IMG/VR virus record: IMGVR_UViG_3300008952_000087
Location: 1 to 48,542 of that record
Reading direction: 5' to 3' (one strand)
DNA: 48,542 bases
Source: a virus
The position numbers and the translations under genes are program-made. Shown here piece after piece: positions 1-7,758 of this stretch. Under the pieces are notes generated by a model. That model ran no database searches, had not been told where the DNA came from, and saw nothing but the letters and a program-made list of their open reading frames with translations. Numbering within the stretch: position 1 is the first letter of the stretch; every line of letters begins with the position of its first letter.

Positions 1-171
1 AATTGCGGCAACTTCATCAAAAAAAGGTCCGTCACTTGACAAAACTACATCTTGATCGTTATGGCTATAGTAATAAACTAAATGAATACGAGTGTTCGTG
101 GGAAATTCATTGTTGTGAAAAAAATATCGGCGCTGCCTAAGCGGCCTTTTTTTGTATTTATCTTTACCCAT
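1..171 (-). CDS. Hypothetical protein, 3' end outside the window
   Basis: An ATG at 171 opens a frame of 57 codons that runs off the left edge without a stop. It starts MGKDKYKKRP and has a basic N-terminus (KKRPLRQRR) followed by an aromatic stretch (HLVYYYS). I do not recognise the family. It is colinear with the minus-strand genes above it and about 47 nt below the small membrane gene. No strong Shine-Dalgarno site is visible upstream, so the start is tentative. Confidence 0.55.
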   Translation of the reverse strand, partial: MGKDKYKKRPLRQRRYFFHNNEFPTNTRIHLVYYYSHNDQDVVLSSDGPFFDEVAAI

Positions 172-218
172 GGTTCAAGTCTAATTAGCCTATTAGACTG
201 GTAAATTTAAAAATCTCT

Positions 219-356
219 TTATTTTTTAAGCTGCGTAGCTAAAAGGGCGCCCACGAAAGTTACCATGGTGAATTCAAAACCCCACACACCGTAGAAAATC
301 CAAGCTAAAATTATTAAACTTATAAACTTCCAAAAAAAATTAAATTCAAAAAGCAT
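219..356 (-). CDS. Small membrane protein, 45 aa
   Basis: The frame begins MLFEFNFFWKFISL and is almost wholly hydrophobic or aromatic to residue 40 (FISLIILAWIFYGVWGF, then TFVGALLATQL), ending KK. It predicts one or two membrane spans. Its ATG overlaps the stop of the upstream gene as TGATG, which supports translational coupling. Phage micro-membrane proteins are often lysis-related or envelope-active, but nothing here fixes a function. Confidence 0.6.
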   Translation of the reverse strand: MLFEFNFFWKFISLIILAWIFYGVWGFEFTMVTFVGALLATQLKK

Positions 357-643
357 CAATCATATCCTGTGTAAATTATTTCACTTTCTTTTATTAGTAT
401 AACATCATTATTAAGAGTGTAAATTAAAATTCTACCACTATCATCTATTGTGTCATTTAAGATATAACATTTAGTTTGGCGAATGACACGTACTATCTTC
501 TTTTGCACAACATCATAACACCAGATATATCCCTTTCCTTTAATTCCAACTTCGGGCAAGAGGGTTTCGTTTTTTCCTACATTGCCGGCAATTTGGTTTA
601 AAACGCTTTTTAAAGCACTGGTGTCGATATCGTGTGTTCCCAT
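356..643 (-). CDS. Hypothetical protein, 95 aa
   Basis: Starts MGTHDIDTSALKSVLNQ. The second half reads like a small beta-rich domain: GKGYIWCYDVVQKKIVRVI, then GRILIYTLNNDVILI. There is no signal peptide or membrane span. It is coupled to the following membrane micro-gene by a TGATG overlap. The family is not recognised. Confidence 0.65.
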   Translation of the reverse strand: MGTHDIDTSALKSVLNQIAGNVGKNETLLPEVGIKGKGYIWCYDVVQKKIVRVIRQTKCYILNDTIDDSGRILIYTLNNDVILIKESEIIYTGYD

Positions 644-713
644 ATATTAAATAGAGAACATATGTCTTAAAATTTTATCAAAAAGAGGTACTATTTTGCC
701 AAACATTTCAAAT

Positions 714-1034
714 TTAAAGCATACTCAAAGCTGCTATAGCTGTTCCCACTGCAAATTGAACTATCGCAAACATCGTAATAGCTTTTGTTTTAAACAGTTT
801 CAATTCTTCGAATTCGCTCAACGCTTCCTTAAGTTGTGTCGGAGAAACAACTTCATCCATCTTTTCTTTCCATGTTTTGATTTCTTGTATACGGTCTTCT
901 CGAGCTTTAAGTTCTACTAGTTCGCTCTTCACACTTTGCAACTCCACACGCAATTGTTCTATCGCAGTCGCTAGCGTCTCAAGCTGCTGCAGAACCATTC
1001 GCGAATAAGTTTCCCATCCATCATCAGTTGGCAT
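714..1034 (-). CDS. Coiled-coil protein with C-terminal membrane anchor
   Basis: 106 aa. Residues about 15-75 are a charged heptad-like helix (LETLATAIEQLRVELQSVK, then ELVELKAREDRIQEIK), and residues about 85-105 form one hydrophobic span (ITMFAIVQFAVGTAIAALSML) at the extreme C-terminus. This coiled-coil-plus-tail-anchor layout occurs in XhlA-type holin accessory proteins and other phage membrane-tethered proteins. Assignment to either is inference. It has a GAGGGG-like ribosome site upstream. Confidence 0.7.
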   Translation of the reverse strand: MPTDDGWETYSRMVLQQLETLATAIEQLRVELQSVKSELVELKAREDRIQEIKTWKEKMDEVVSPTQLKEALSEFEELKLFKTKAITMFAIVQFAVGTAIAALSML

Positions 1035-1062
1035 CGTAAACCCCTCTGCCTCTAATTAGTAA

Positions 1063-1713
1063 TCAAATTGTTTGTCCGAAGATTTCCTTCAATTTTTCAA
1101 CGGTGGCCACCACCCCGCCTTCTTTTGTGTGTAATATTGCAACACCACCTGCATCTTCCCATGGAATTGTGTTTGAGGTGAAGTCATCAATCAAAATATT
1201 TGGACTATCATCGCTTGTGGCCCATTCAAATTTGTTCCGACTCATAAACACCTCTTTGGGTGCCGGATTTAAGTTGTTGTCAATCCAAATTTGCTTTCCT
1301 CTTTCTGATCCTGGTCCCATTGGGCTTGTTAAAATGTCTGGCTCATATTGCGCTATGTAAGCCCATAATTCCTTACCCCCCGGCATCCACGTTAAATTAG
1401 CCCAAAATTCTTCATCATCCCAAAGTGCTCTATACATATAATCGCGAGTCGCTTTATTCAACGGGGTACGCGGCTTAAAATGTTTATCCAAATCTTTCAT
1501 GCTTACGTTAGTCTCTTCTGCCGCTTTTAACGCATCTCTCAACTTCATCACCTCTTTGGTTTGAATTGAAGGATCCTTAATGTCTTTATTCAGACGCTCT
1601 ACAACTCCTTGCTCAAAATCAACGAGAACACCATCCATATCGCAATAGATTTGATATGAAGATCTTTGTTCTTCTTTTAAGAACTCTCGCCAATTTTCAA
1701 GTAGGAGTTTCAT
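1063..1713 (-). CDS. HAD-family 5'-nucleotidase-like protein with capsid-targeting-like tag
   Basis: 216 aa. Residues 22-40 carry the HAD motif I (YCDMDGVLVDFEQGV, D-x-D nucleophile). ILTSPMG supplies the motif II Thr/Ser, and a late NILIDD supplies the acidic motif. This matches the deoxy 5'(3')-nucleotidase (type C) branch, which dephosphorylates nucleoside monophosphates. The N-terminus MKLLLENWREFLKEE is nearly identical to the next two genes and ends in an L-x-E site like those cut by T4 prohead protease. I infer the enzyme is packaged in the head. It overlaps its upstream neighbour by ATGA. Confidence 0.82.
   Translation of the reverse strand: MKLLLENWREFLKEEQRSSYQIYCDMDGVLVDFEQGVVERLNKDIKDPSIQTKEVMKLRDALKAAEETNVSMKDLDKHFKPRTPLNKATRDYMYRALWDDEEFWANLTWMPGGKELWAYIAQYEPDILTSPMGPGSERGKQIWIDNNLNPAPKEVFMSRNKFEWATSDDSPNILIDDFTSNTIPWEDAGGVAILHTKEGGVVATVEKLKEIFGQTI
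1684..1713 (-). repeat. Tag-encoding repeat (3 tandem-gene copies)
   Basis: The first 30 nt of the gene ending at 1713 are repeated identically at 2142-2171 and with a few changes at 2771-2800. Each encodes MKLLLENWRE or MKLLFESWRK, then F-L-x-E follows. Near-identity at the DNA level, while the genes behind differ completely, shows recent copying of the tag. Confidence 0.75.
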
Positions 1714-2171
1714 TTGACTGAATCTCCTGGGTTACCCGTCAGATTTGCAAGCGAAATATGAAACCTACGTTCTGGTTCTGGATCTGCAGGTCCACCCACC
1801 AGTTCCATAATTTGATTAACATAATTTCTTAATTCATCTTGATTTTCCACCCAGGCGACCCAGGACTTTCGGCCCAACTCTTCATCCACTCTTTCTTCCC
1901 AATCGTTGCTTAAAATAACCGGTGGTGCTGGTGGCAATTCTCCAGCCTTTGCCATGGCTTTCAGTTGTTTTTTGAACGGCTTCAGGACGCTCTGATGAGC
2001 CAGTGTGACGTGCAATCGATCATCACCTAGAGGTACGGCTTCTGGCGGCAACGTGCCGATAAGGGATTTTGCTTGAGAGATAATCTCTGGATCTGGCATT
2101 AGCTTGAGAATGCCGCTAAATTTGACTTCTTCGTTTAAGAACTCTCGCCAATTTTCAAGTAGGAGTTTCAT
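1710..2171 (-). CDS. 2H phosphoesterase (2'-5' RNA ligase/CPDase-like) with tag
   Basis: 153 aa. Two H-x-T/S-x motifs are visible, LHVTLAHQS near residue 53 and FHISLANLTG near residue 138, the signature of the 2H phosphoesterase superfamily. These enzymes act on 2',3'-cyclic or 2'-5' phosphodiesters; phage members can reset RNA ends or degrade 2'-5' signalling oligonucleotides. The N-terminus MKLLLENWREFLNEE is the shared capsid-targeting-like tag. It is coupled by 4-nt overlaps on both sides. Confidence 0.78.
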   Translation of the reverse strand: MKLLLENWREFLNEEVKFSGILKLMPDPEIISQAKSLIGTLPPEAVPLGDDRLHVTLAHQSVLKPFKKQLKAMAKAGELPPAPPVILSNDWEERVDEELGRKSWVAWVENQDELRNYVNQIMELVGGPADPEPERRFHISLANLTGNPGDSVK

Positions 2172-2800
2172 GGTTGCACCGTTTCAATTCCAATTGGATT
2201 GCCCACCATGATTTTCATTTGATTACTCCCAGCAATATCACGTATATACCACCCATCGTAGCCAGGATACTTACCTTCAGGGTGGGGACCGAGCCATTCT
2301 ACAGGTTCGCCCAGCACTTTTTCGACGTCCTCTTGGCTCGGTACGAAAGGCACATTGTGATACTTAATCATAATATGAGCAATTGCTTTGGACATTTCTC
2401 CGTAAAAACCTTCTTCTTTGAGCAATTCTGCTGTCTTTGCCAGATAGGCATCGATGGCTGCGCGGCTACCGTCATGTCCAGAGCCTGACATTTTGGGACC
2501 TTTGGAAAAACGCGTTGCGTCTGGCTCCGGATCATCATCAATATCCACTGCTAGCCAGTCCGTATAATCGGCTGGCATCTCTTCCACATTTTGAAGCTTG
2601 AGGTGTCCTCCAATATTTTTATAGGCCGTGTCAATTAAGTCATGAAGCTCGTCGGCAATATTAACTTCGCCGTCGCGCTCCATAGCAGCTTGACGAATGT
2701 CTTCGTGTGGCACATTAAACCATTCATCTTTGGGGACATTATAGTCTTCCCATTTCTTTTCCTTTAAGAACTTTCGCCAACTTTCAAATAGGAGTTTCAT
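2168..2800 (-). CDS. Conserved phage protein of unknown function with tag
   Basis: 210 aa. After the tag MKLLFESWRKFLKEK comes an acidic domain. Recognisable stretches are ELHDLIDTAYKNIGGHLK, an Asp-rich VDIDDDPEPDA, GSGHDGSRAA and PEGKYPGYDGWYIRDIAG. I recall this arrangement from other large phages as an uncharacterised protein, and no catalytic motif is clear. The tag predicts co-packaging with its two tagged neighbours. The gene overlaps the end of the metzincin gene upstream by 17 nt. Confidence 0.72.
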   Translation of the reverse strand: MKLLFESWRKFLKEKKWEDYNVPKDEWFNVPHEDIRQAAMERDGEVNIADELHDLIDTAYKNIGGHLKLQNVEEMPADYTDWLAVDIDDDPEPDATRFSKGPKMSGSGHDGSRAAIDAYLAKTAELLKEEGFYGEMSKAIAHIMIKYHNVPFVPSQEDVEKVLGEPVEWLGPHPEGKYPGYDGWYIRDIAGSNQMKIMVGNPIGIETVQP

Positions 2801-3317
2801 TTTTTAATCCTTTTACTTTATAGCCGCCCTTGGACCATTCGGAGTGCATTAGGTGTCCAAGTTGATTATAATCTCGCCACCCTAATGCATGCCCAAGCTC
2901 GTGTTCCATGATGCGTTCTGATTGTCCCCATCCAGACATTATTTCTATCTTTGCTTTAAAGATTTCGTTATTTTCCTTGTTTTTCCAAGTTCTTGTGGTG
3001 GCTAAGTGTTCTTTCATATTATAATTATAGTTTGCTATGTTAATAAGTACATCTCCATATAAAACAATGTCTCTTATGCAGCTAATATCCTTTGTATCTG
3101 CAACAATTACGTCACCTATATTATATCCCAAATTTTCCCAAAAGTCAACTGCTCGATCTACTCTGTCTTTTTTCACAGGAGCCGCAGGACAAATGATGAT
3201 AGTTGGAGGCATATGCCAAGATCCATTCTGTGTCGGAGGTCCAAAAGTTAAAGCGGCATCATTAACTGCCGCACTAGTAACGTTTATTATGAAAAATAGA
3301 GGCAACAAAAATTTCAT
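2784..3317 (-). CDS. Secreted metzincin-like zinc metalloprotease
   Basis: 177 aa. A Sec signal peptide (MKFLLPLFFIINVTSAA) precedes the mature domain. The zinc site HELGHALGWRD sits near residue 139, followed by a Met-containing GHLMHSEW that could be the Met-turn. This fits HExxHxxGxxD, the variant in snapalysin-type metzincins where Asp is the third ligand instead of His. The product is probably exported to the periplasm or medium. The site upstream is GAGGGG. A secreted protease in a phage is unusual. Confidence 0.78.
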   Translation of the reverse strand: MKFLLPLFFIINVTSAAVNDAALTFGPPTQNGSWHMPPTIIICPAAPVKKDRVDRAVDFWENLGYNIGDVIVADTKDISCIRDIVLYGDVLINIANYNYNMKEHLATTRTWKNKENNEIFKAKIEIMSGWGQSERIMEHELGHALGWRDYNQLGHLMHSEWSKGGYKVKGLKNETPI

Positions 3318-3335
3318 TCATTGTTACCCCCTCTT

Positions 3336-3434
3336 TTAATCACCGCCGTAAGTGATCCATAATTCAATTGCCTCTTCATATTCTTTAAGTTCTTCATCGC
3401 TGAGATCTTCAAGTATTTCGTCTAAATGTTTCAT
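3336..3434 (-). CDS. Very small acidic protein, 32 aa
   Basis: Begins MKHLDEILEDLSDEELKEYE and ends WITYGGD. It is strongly acidic and helical. A textbook Shine-Dalgarno (AAAGGAGGTG) lies 5 nt before the ATG, so it is probably translated. It sits between the 819-residue protein and the metzincin gene. Function unknown. Confidence 0.6.
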   Translation of the reverse strand: MKHLDEILEDLSDEELKEYEEAIELWITYGGD

Positions 3435-3444
3435 GACACCTCCT

Positions 3445-5904
3445 TTAAGCTTCTCGTAAGAAATCTTTCCACGTATTAACTATCCTCTTGACTTCAGTTT
3501 GTGGTCCTCCCATTGCTCGAAGGATCCTTTGTAGTGCCTCTGCTGCCTTCTCTTCGACGTCGGTACCTTCCCACATTTCAGTAATTTCCCGCGCAGTCTT
3601 TATAGCATCGTCTGGAACATGCTCTTCTGCATACATACGGACTCTAATCATTGCGTCGTTCTCATCGATACTAAGAAGTTCCACTTTCCATTCGGGAGGA
3701 TACATTTTAGTTTCTGCTTTTTCCATTGCTGGTTTGGCCAACAGGTTCTTTAAGAGTATACTAAATTCTCGACTCTCTAAAACCTTTTCAATTTGAGCAG
3801 GGTCTCCCTCTCCAGCAATGCCAATCTGGGCGTCGATGTTGGCATCAACATATTCAAACTCGTCCATTTCATAACCTTCGCGAGTTATGAGTTCCCAGTC
3901 AGCCGAATCGGTTTCTTCATTATAAACAGCCATGGCCCAATCCTGGTAACCTCCACCGGTCATCCAACCTTCTCTTTTGAAACCACGCTCTAAAATATGC
4001 GTAAATGTGCCATGGTCGCTCTCTATATCATCAACTTTATCAACTGCTGCACAAAATTCCGTAAATCCATCTGGACTGTAAGCATATCCCATGCCACCAA
4101 AACCTGGCAAACGATCAGTCACCATTTCTAATGTAGCCACTATGGTGCCTCTTTCTGACTTCGACACAGTTATTCCATCTTTATTAAAATAAGGGAATCC
4201 AAATTCATCTAATTCGTAGGCTACCCACTCTAGATCATCATTCCATGCCGGAAGTTTAACCCACTCGCTGGGATCCCAATCGAGATTCATAATGGCATCT
4301 ATTACAATATACGCCCCATCCGCTCCATCGTCCTCAACTCTATATGTCACCGTGCTATAACGATATCTATTGTTCCATTCATTAGCAATATCCTCACATT
4401 CTGCGTCCCATCGCTCAATAAGCCCTCCAACTAAATCTAAATCAAGTTCGTCCTCTGTAGCTTTGTCTTGTATTACATTTCCTACGACAGGCATTTCCTT
4501 GCCGAATAAATCTGTTATCAAGCTACTAATTGCAGTGTCCTCATAAGATCCTCCAAATTTTATAAATGACCGAAGGTCGAGAGTTCCAAATTGCCAAGGT
4601 TCTTCGCCGTGTTGCGACATGGATCGGTTTGGACTCCTGGGAGCTTGTTTCATTTGCGTTTTTTGGTGCTCTCTTGCCCAATTCGTAATTCTTTCGCGAA
4701 AACCAGGGATTGCCGCCCCATAAATGCGTTCTTCTGGGATGGCCATCTGGATTCCTCCATATGGATTGACTTCTCCTGCTTGTTTTATGCGCTTTACAAG
4801 CGCGTGGAATTCTTCATCCGGCAAATCGTCGGGGAGGTCGTCTAGGGTGGCATATTTTCTCGCTAACCCAAGCTCTTCATCCTTGCGATAGAAGCGGACC
4901 TGACGCAAGCGAAGGCGAGATAGAGGGGTAATTGAGCCAGATTTCAAATATCTCTCATCGTCCTCAAATATTTCCTCATCATGATTAATAATTTTCTCCG
5001 CTTCTTCAATGGTTGTAGTATCCGTGGCAGTTAATAAGTCGTCTGTTTTCACTACATACGCAACAGCCCCATGACCATGAGCTTCAGCTACCGCACACTT
5101 ATAGTATTCACTTGGACCTCCGCGCGAAGGAGGCGAATGACAGCTTTCAATCGCATCAAAATCAGACATTCGAAAAACATCGATAGGGTGTCGCGTAAGA
5201 ATGATGGAATATTCGTTAGTTTGTGCTGCGTCTAAGTTTTTCTTAATCCAATCGGCTTTTTGTTGCCAAAATTGTGCCATTTGTAGGATTTTTTGAGGAT
5301 CTCTGCGCCACTTATAAGCAGGTCCGCGGCCGCCACCAGTCAACATTGTGTACTGATCGCTTATGTTATAGAACCGTCTTGCATTTTCGGATCCCAAAAT
5401 TCGCTCCACATCTTCGCCAGAGTAGTGAGAACCTGCCGCATCAATGATTGTTTTGTGCAACGTATTGTATTTTACCGCTAATTGATGAACTTTGGAAAGG
5501 AATTTTCCAATTTTCATCTTAATTTGTCTTTTTGACGTATCTGGGCGCCCCCCTAGTATGTCATCAGCCATGGCTCCAGGGTCGGTGTTAGTCAATTCTT
5601 GCTCTCCAGAAAGAGTACCCTTCTTCCAATCCACCTCGTATCTCATTTCTTTCCATATATGCATGAATTGTCCTAGGTCAGTTTGCATATCCAACGTCTT
5701 AAAATCTAAAACAAGGCGTTTTTTGCCGTCGAATAGCTCATCAAACGCCAAATCTGACGGTTCCATCTCGTCTATAGCACGAACAATGTGGGTCATTTCG
5801 TCTTCGGTGATTTCTCGAAGCACTTTTTCGACTTTTGGGGCGTTTTGAGGGCGAAAGCTGCCTTCGGTGAGGAAATTTTTCCAAATATTATTGAAATTTT
5901 GCAT
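3445..5904 (-). CDS. Large tagged protein, paralogue of the 1493-aa protein
   Basis: 819 aa. The N-terminus MQNFNNIWKNFLTEG and the extreme C-terminus VNTWKDFLREA both carry a W-x-x-F-L-x-E tag. Residues about 245-300 hold the segment shared with the 33681-38162 protein: TRHPIDVFRMSDFDAI, ESCHS, YYKCAVAEAHGHGAVAY, with conserved Cys and His. RIYGAAIPGF and FGGSYED are further shared blocks. The rest is acidic and largely unfamiliar. I infer a virion-packaged enzyme or effector; the Cys/His block could be catalytic or metal-binding. Not matched to a known family. Confidence 0.72.
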   Translation of the reverse strand: MQNFNNIWKNFLTEGSFRPQNAPKVEKVLREITEDEMTHIVRAIDEMEPSDLAFDELFDGKKRLVLDFKTLDMQTDLGQFMHIWKEMRYEVDWKKGTLSGEQELTNTDPGAMADDILGGRPDTSKRQIKMKIGKFLSKVHQLAVKYNTLHKTIIDAAGSHYSGEDVERILGSENARRFYNISDQYTMLTGGGRGPAYKWRRDPQKILQMAQFWQQKADWIKKNLDAAQTNEYSIILTRHPIDVFRMSDFDAIESCHSPPSRGGPSEYYKCAVAEAHGHGAVAYVVKTDDLLTATDTTTIEEAEKIINHDEEIFEDDERYLKSGSITPLSRLRLRQVRFYRKDEELGLARKYATLDDLPDDLPDEEFHALVKRIKQAGEVNPYGGIQMAIPEERIYGAAIPGFRERITNWAREHQKTQMKQAPRSPNRSMSQHGEEPWQFGTLDLRSFIKFGGSYEDTAISSLITDLFGKEMPVVGNVIQDKATEDELDLDLVGGLIERWDAECEDIANEWNNRYRYSTVTYRVEDDGADGAYIVIDAIMNLDWDPSEWVKLPAWNDDLEWVAYELDEFGFPYFNKDGITVSKSERGTIVATLEMVTDRLPGFGGMGYAYSPDGFTEFCAAVDKVDDIESDHGTFTHILERGFKREGWMTGGGYQDWAMAVYNEETDSADWELITREGYEMDEFEYVDANIDAQIGIAGEGDPAQIEKVLESREFSILLKNLLAKPAMEKAETKMYPPEWKVELLSIDENDAMIRVRMYAEEHVPDDAIKTAREITEMWEGTDVEEKAAEALQRILRAMGGPQTEVKRIVNTWKDFLREA

Positions 5905-5915
5905 TTGTGGCTCGT

Positions 5916-6404
5916 TTAATTGTTGGGTTTTGCTTTTTCTAAAGCTCTGTCCAATAAATAGGTTGGAAATGTTCTTAGTTCTAGAGATTTCTCATTCTTT
6001 ATCTCGTCAATTGTCTTCCATTTTGCATCAGTGTGTTCAACAACTCCAGTTTTTGGATTGGGAGTTAGTTCGACATCTCCATACCACTCCCTCGTGGCAT
6101 AATAATATTTATCCGCATCATCGGATTTTATTTTATCAACATATTGAAGACTTGTTAAGGGAGCTTTTAGTCCTGTTTCTTCTTCTAACTCCCTTAACAC
6201 CCCCTCTTCCATGGATTTATCTTCAGGGTCAATGTGTCCTCCCGGTAAATCCCAATATCCTTGTTTCGAAGTTTCATCTGCAGAGCGCTTAAGAATAAGA
6301 ATTTCATCATCTTCATTAATGCAAATAACACATGCAATAGTTTTGCGTTTATCAATAGCTTCGCTCACTAAATGAGCCCACAGCTGTGTATACTTTAACG
6401 ACAT
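5916..6404 (-). CDS. NUDIX hydrolase with tag-like N-terminus
   Basis: 162 aa. The Nudix box spans about residues 52-78 (GGHIDPEDKSMEEG, then RELEEETGL), agreeing with the REUxEExGU core with one extra residue in the loop. The preceding YWDLPGG is typical. Such enzymes hydrolyse nucleoside diphosphate-X compounds; the substrate cannot be read here. The N-terminus (YTQLWAHLVSEA) fits the tag pattern of neighbouring packaged proteins. It overlaps the upstream serine protease by 10 nt. Confidence 0.85.
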   Translation of the reverse strand: MSLKYTQLWAHLVSEAIDKRKTIACVICINEDDEILILKRSADETSKQGYWDLPGGHIDPEDKSMEEGVLRELEEETGLKAPLTSLQYVDKIKSDDADKYYYATREWYGDVELTPNPKTGVVEHTDAKWKTIDEIKNEKSLELRTFPTYLLDRALEKAKPNN

Positions 6405-7156
6405 GCTCTATGTTTGTTATTCATATTTTCACATAAAGAACTCAATGCTAATTCCATATTTATATTCTGGATGGGGGAGACCCACATTAAATTATCTAAT
6501 ATCACTTGATCCATTCCTAAAGAACGCGCAGCTTGCACGTCTATTCCCCACAAAACTCCTACAATGTCTCCCTTGGCATCATAAACTAAAGACCCACTGC
6601 AGCCAAACCAGCCTTGTGTATTAAGAAGTATCTGAAGTCCTGCGTCTGATAAGATTTCGTATCCTGCTACGCGGCCGCGAAACGTTAAGAGACGATGATC
6701 CGCCGGAAATGCGGAATAGGTAATTTCCTCTCCAACCTCTAAAATACCTTTACGTGGAGAAAATTTCAATGGCTTCACATAGTTAAATGACTCCACAAGA
6801 TACAATATAGCAATGTCATGTAACTCATCAGAATATATTAAAATTGCCGGCTTTATTTCTTGATTTCTCATTGCATAATAAGTTCCTCCTATGATGCCGT
6901 TAGCAACATGTTGAGCCGTAAAAACCAAGGTTAAACCTTTATAATTTACTAGCGCGCCCGTGCCGTGTCCTCCTCGAGACCCAGATTTTACAACTTTAAC
7001 AGCTGCTTGTCTAACGTTTTCTTCTACTTGGGTCATGACAGAACTAACCGGTGCCGTCTTCATGCTGGGATCTAGGGACGGCTCAATTGAATTGGCGTTA
7101 GCTTGCATAGGAGCCATGATCAAGAAAGCTCCTATTATTAATGTTATATATTTCAT
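6395..7156 (-). CDS. Exported trypsin-like (S1) serine protease
   Basis: 253 aa. A signal peptide covers residues 1-22 (MKYITLIIGAFLIMAPMQANA). A trypsin-fold triad can be read: His in FTAQHVANG, Asp in HDIAILYLV and Ser in GCSGSLVYD. The layout resembles short HtrA or exfoliative-type proteases without a PDZ domain. A distant paralogue of the same length lies at 32906-33667. Likely periplasmic; target unknown. It overlaps the upstream dioxygenase by ATGA. Confidence 0.8.
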   Translation of the reverse strand: MKYITLIIGAFLIMAPMQANANSIEPSLDPSMKTAPVSSVMTQVEENVRQAAVKVVKSGSRGGHGTGALVNYKGLTLVFTAQHVANGIIGGTYYAMRNQEIKPAILIYSDELHDIAILYLVESFNYVKPLKFSPRKGILEVGEEITYSAFPADHRLLTFRGRVAGYEILSDAGLQILLNTQGWFGCSGSLVYDAKGDIVGVLWGIDVQAARSLGMDQVILDNLMWVSPIQNINMELALSSLCENMNNKHRACR

Positions 7157-7725
7157 TTTTGTATTTCCTCGTTGGTGTTTAAAATTGTGGCAACCAAATG
7201 TACGCGGTTAGATTCGCCTCCATTCAATGCGGTGTGATATTTTAAAGTATTGGTATAATAAACAGATCCGTCGGCTGGGAGGTGAGTGCAAAAATGATCT
7301 GCTACAAGTAGGCATCCCGGATTAGTTAAAATTGGAAGGTGGAGTCTAGGTTCTGGATCGCGATGAAAACTTAAACAGTTTCGAGGTTCCAACAAAAGAA
7401 TTCGCAATCTTCCTAAATTAAAATGTTTAGATATTTTTTGATACACTTCTTCAAAATATGTATTTTTTATTTCTGGAATTAATTCGGTATAGGCGCTTTC
7501 ATCAACGAAATTTTCGCGTTGTACTTCTTTATATTCATCATTTTTTATCCAAAATATACCGCGATTATCCATTTTATCGCGATCACTAATTTTATTAAGA
7601 CTAATGGCTTTCACCAGTCCTTGTGAGTGTTCTACTTTATCCAAGAGTTCCACGTATGCTACCAAAAGTTCATCTATATCAAACTTCATAAATGTTAAAT
7701 CATATATATCGTCATTGTAAGTCAT
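7153..7725 (-). CDS. Fe(II)/2-oxoglutarate dioxygenase, Asp/Asn hydroxylase-like
   Basis: 190 aa. The double-stranded beta-helix signature is visible in the second half: H-x-D in LSFHRDPEPRLHLP, a later TLKYHTALNGG supplying the distal His, and the Arg of SNRVHL for 2-oxoglutarate. The RLHLP context resembles aspartyl/asparaginyl beta-hydroxylases. Such phage enzymes hydroxylate proteins or small molecules; the substrate is unknown. It is part of a run with the serine protease and NUDIX genes. Confidence 0.75.
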   Translation of the reverse strand: MTYNDDIYDLTFMKFDIDELLVAYVELLDKVEHSQGLVKAISLNKISDRDKMDNRGIFWIKNDEYKEVQRENFVDESAYTELIPEIKNTYFEEVYQKISKHFNLGRLRILLLEPRNCLSFHRDPEPRLHLPILTNPGCLLVADHFCTHLPADGSVYYTNTLKYHTALNGGESNRVHLVATILNTNEEIQK

Positions 7726-7758
7726 GAAAGCCCCAAAACCGGATCATCATAAATAGGT

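Noticed and set aside
644-713. 19-codon ORF and promoter-like TTGGCA...GATAAA
   Set aside because: Too short and too weak to separate from AT-rich spacer.
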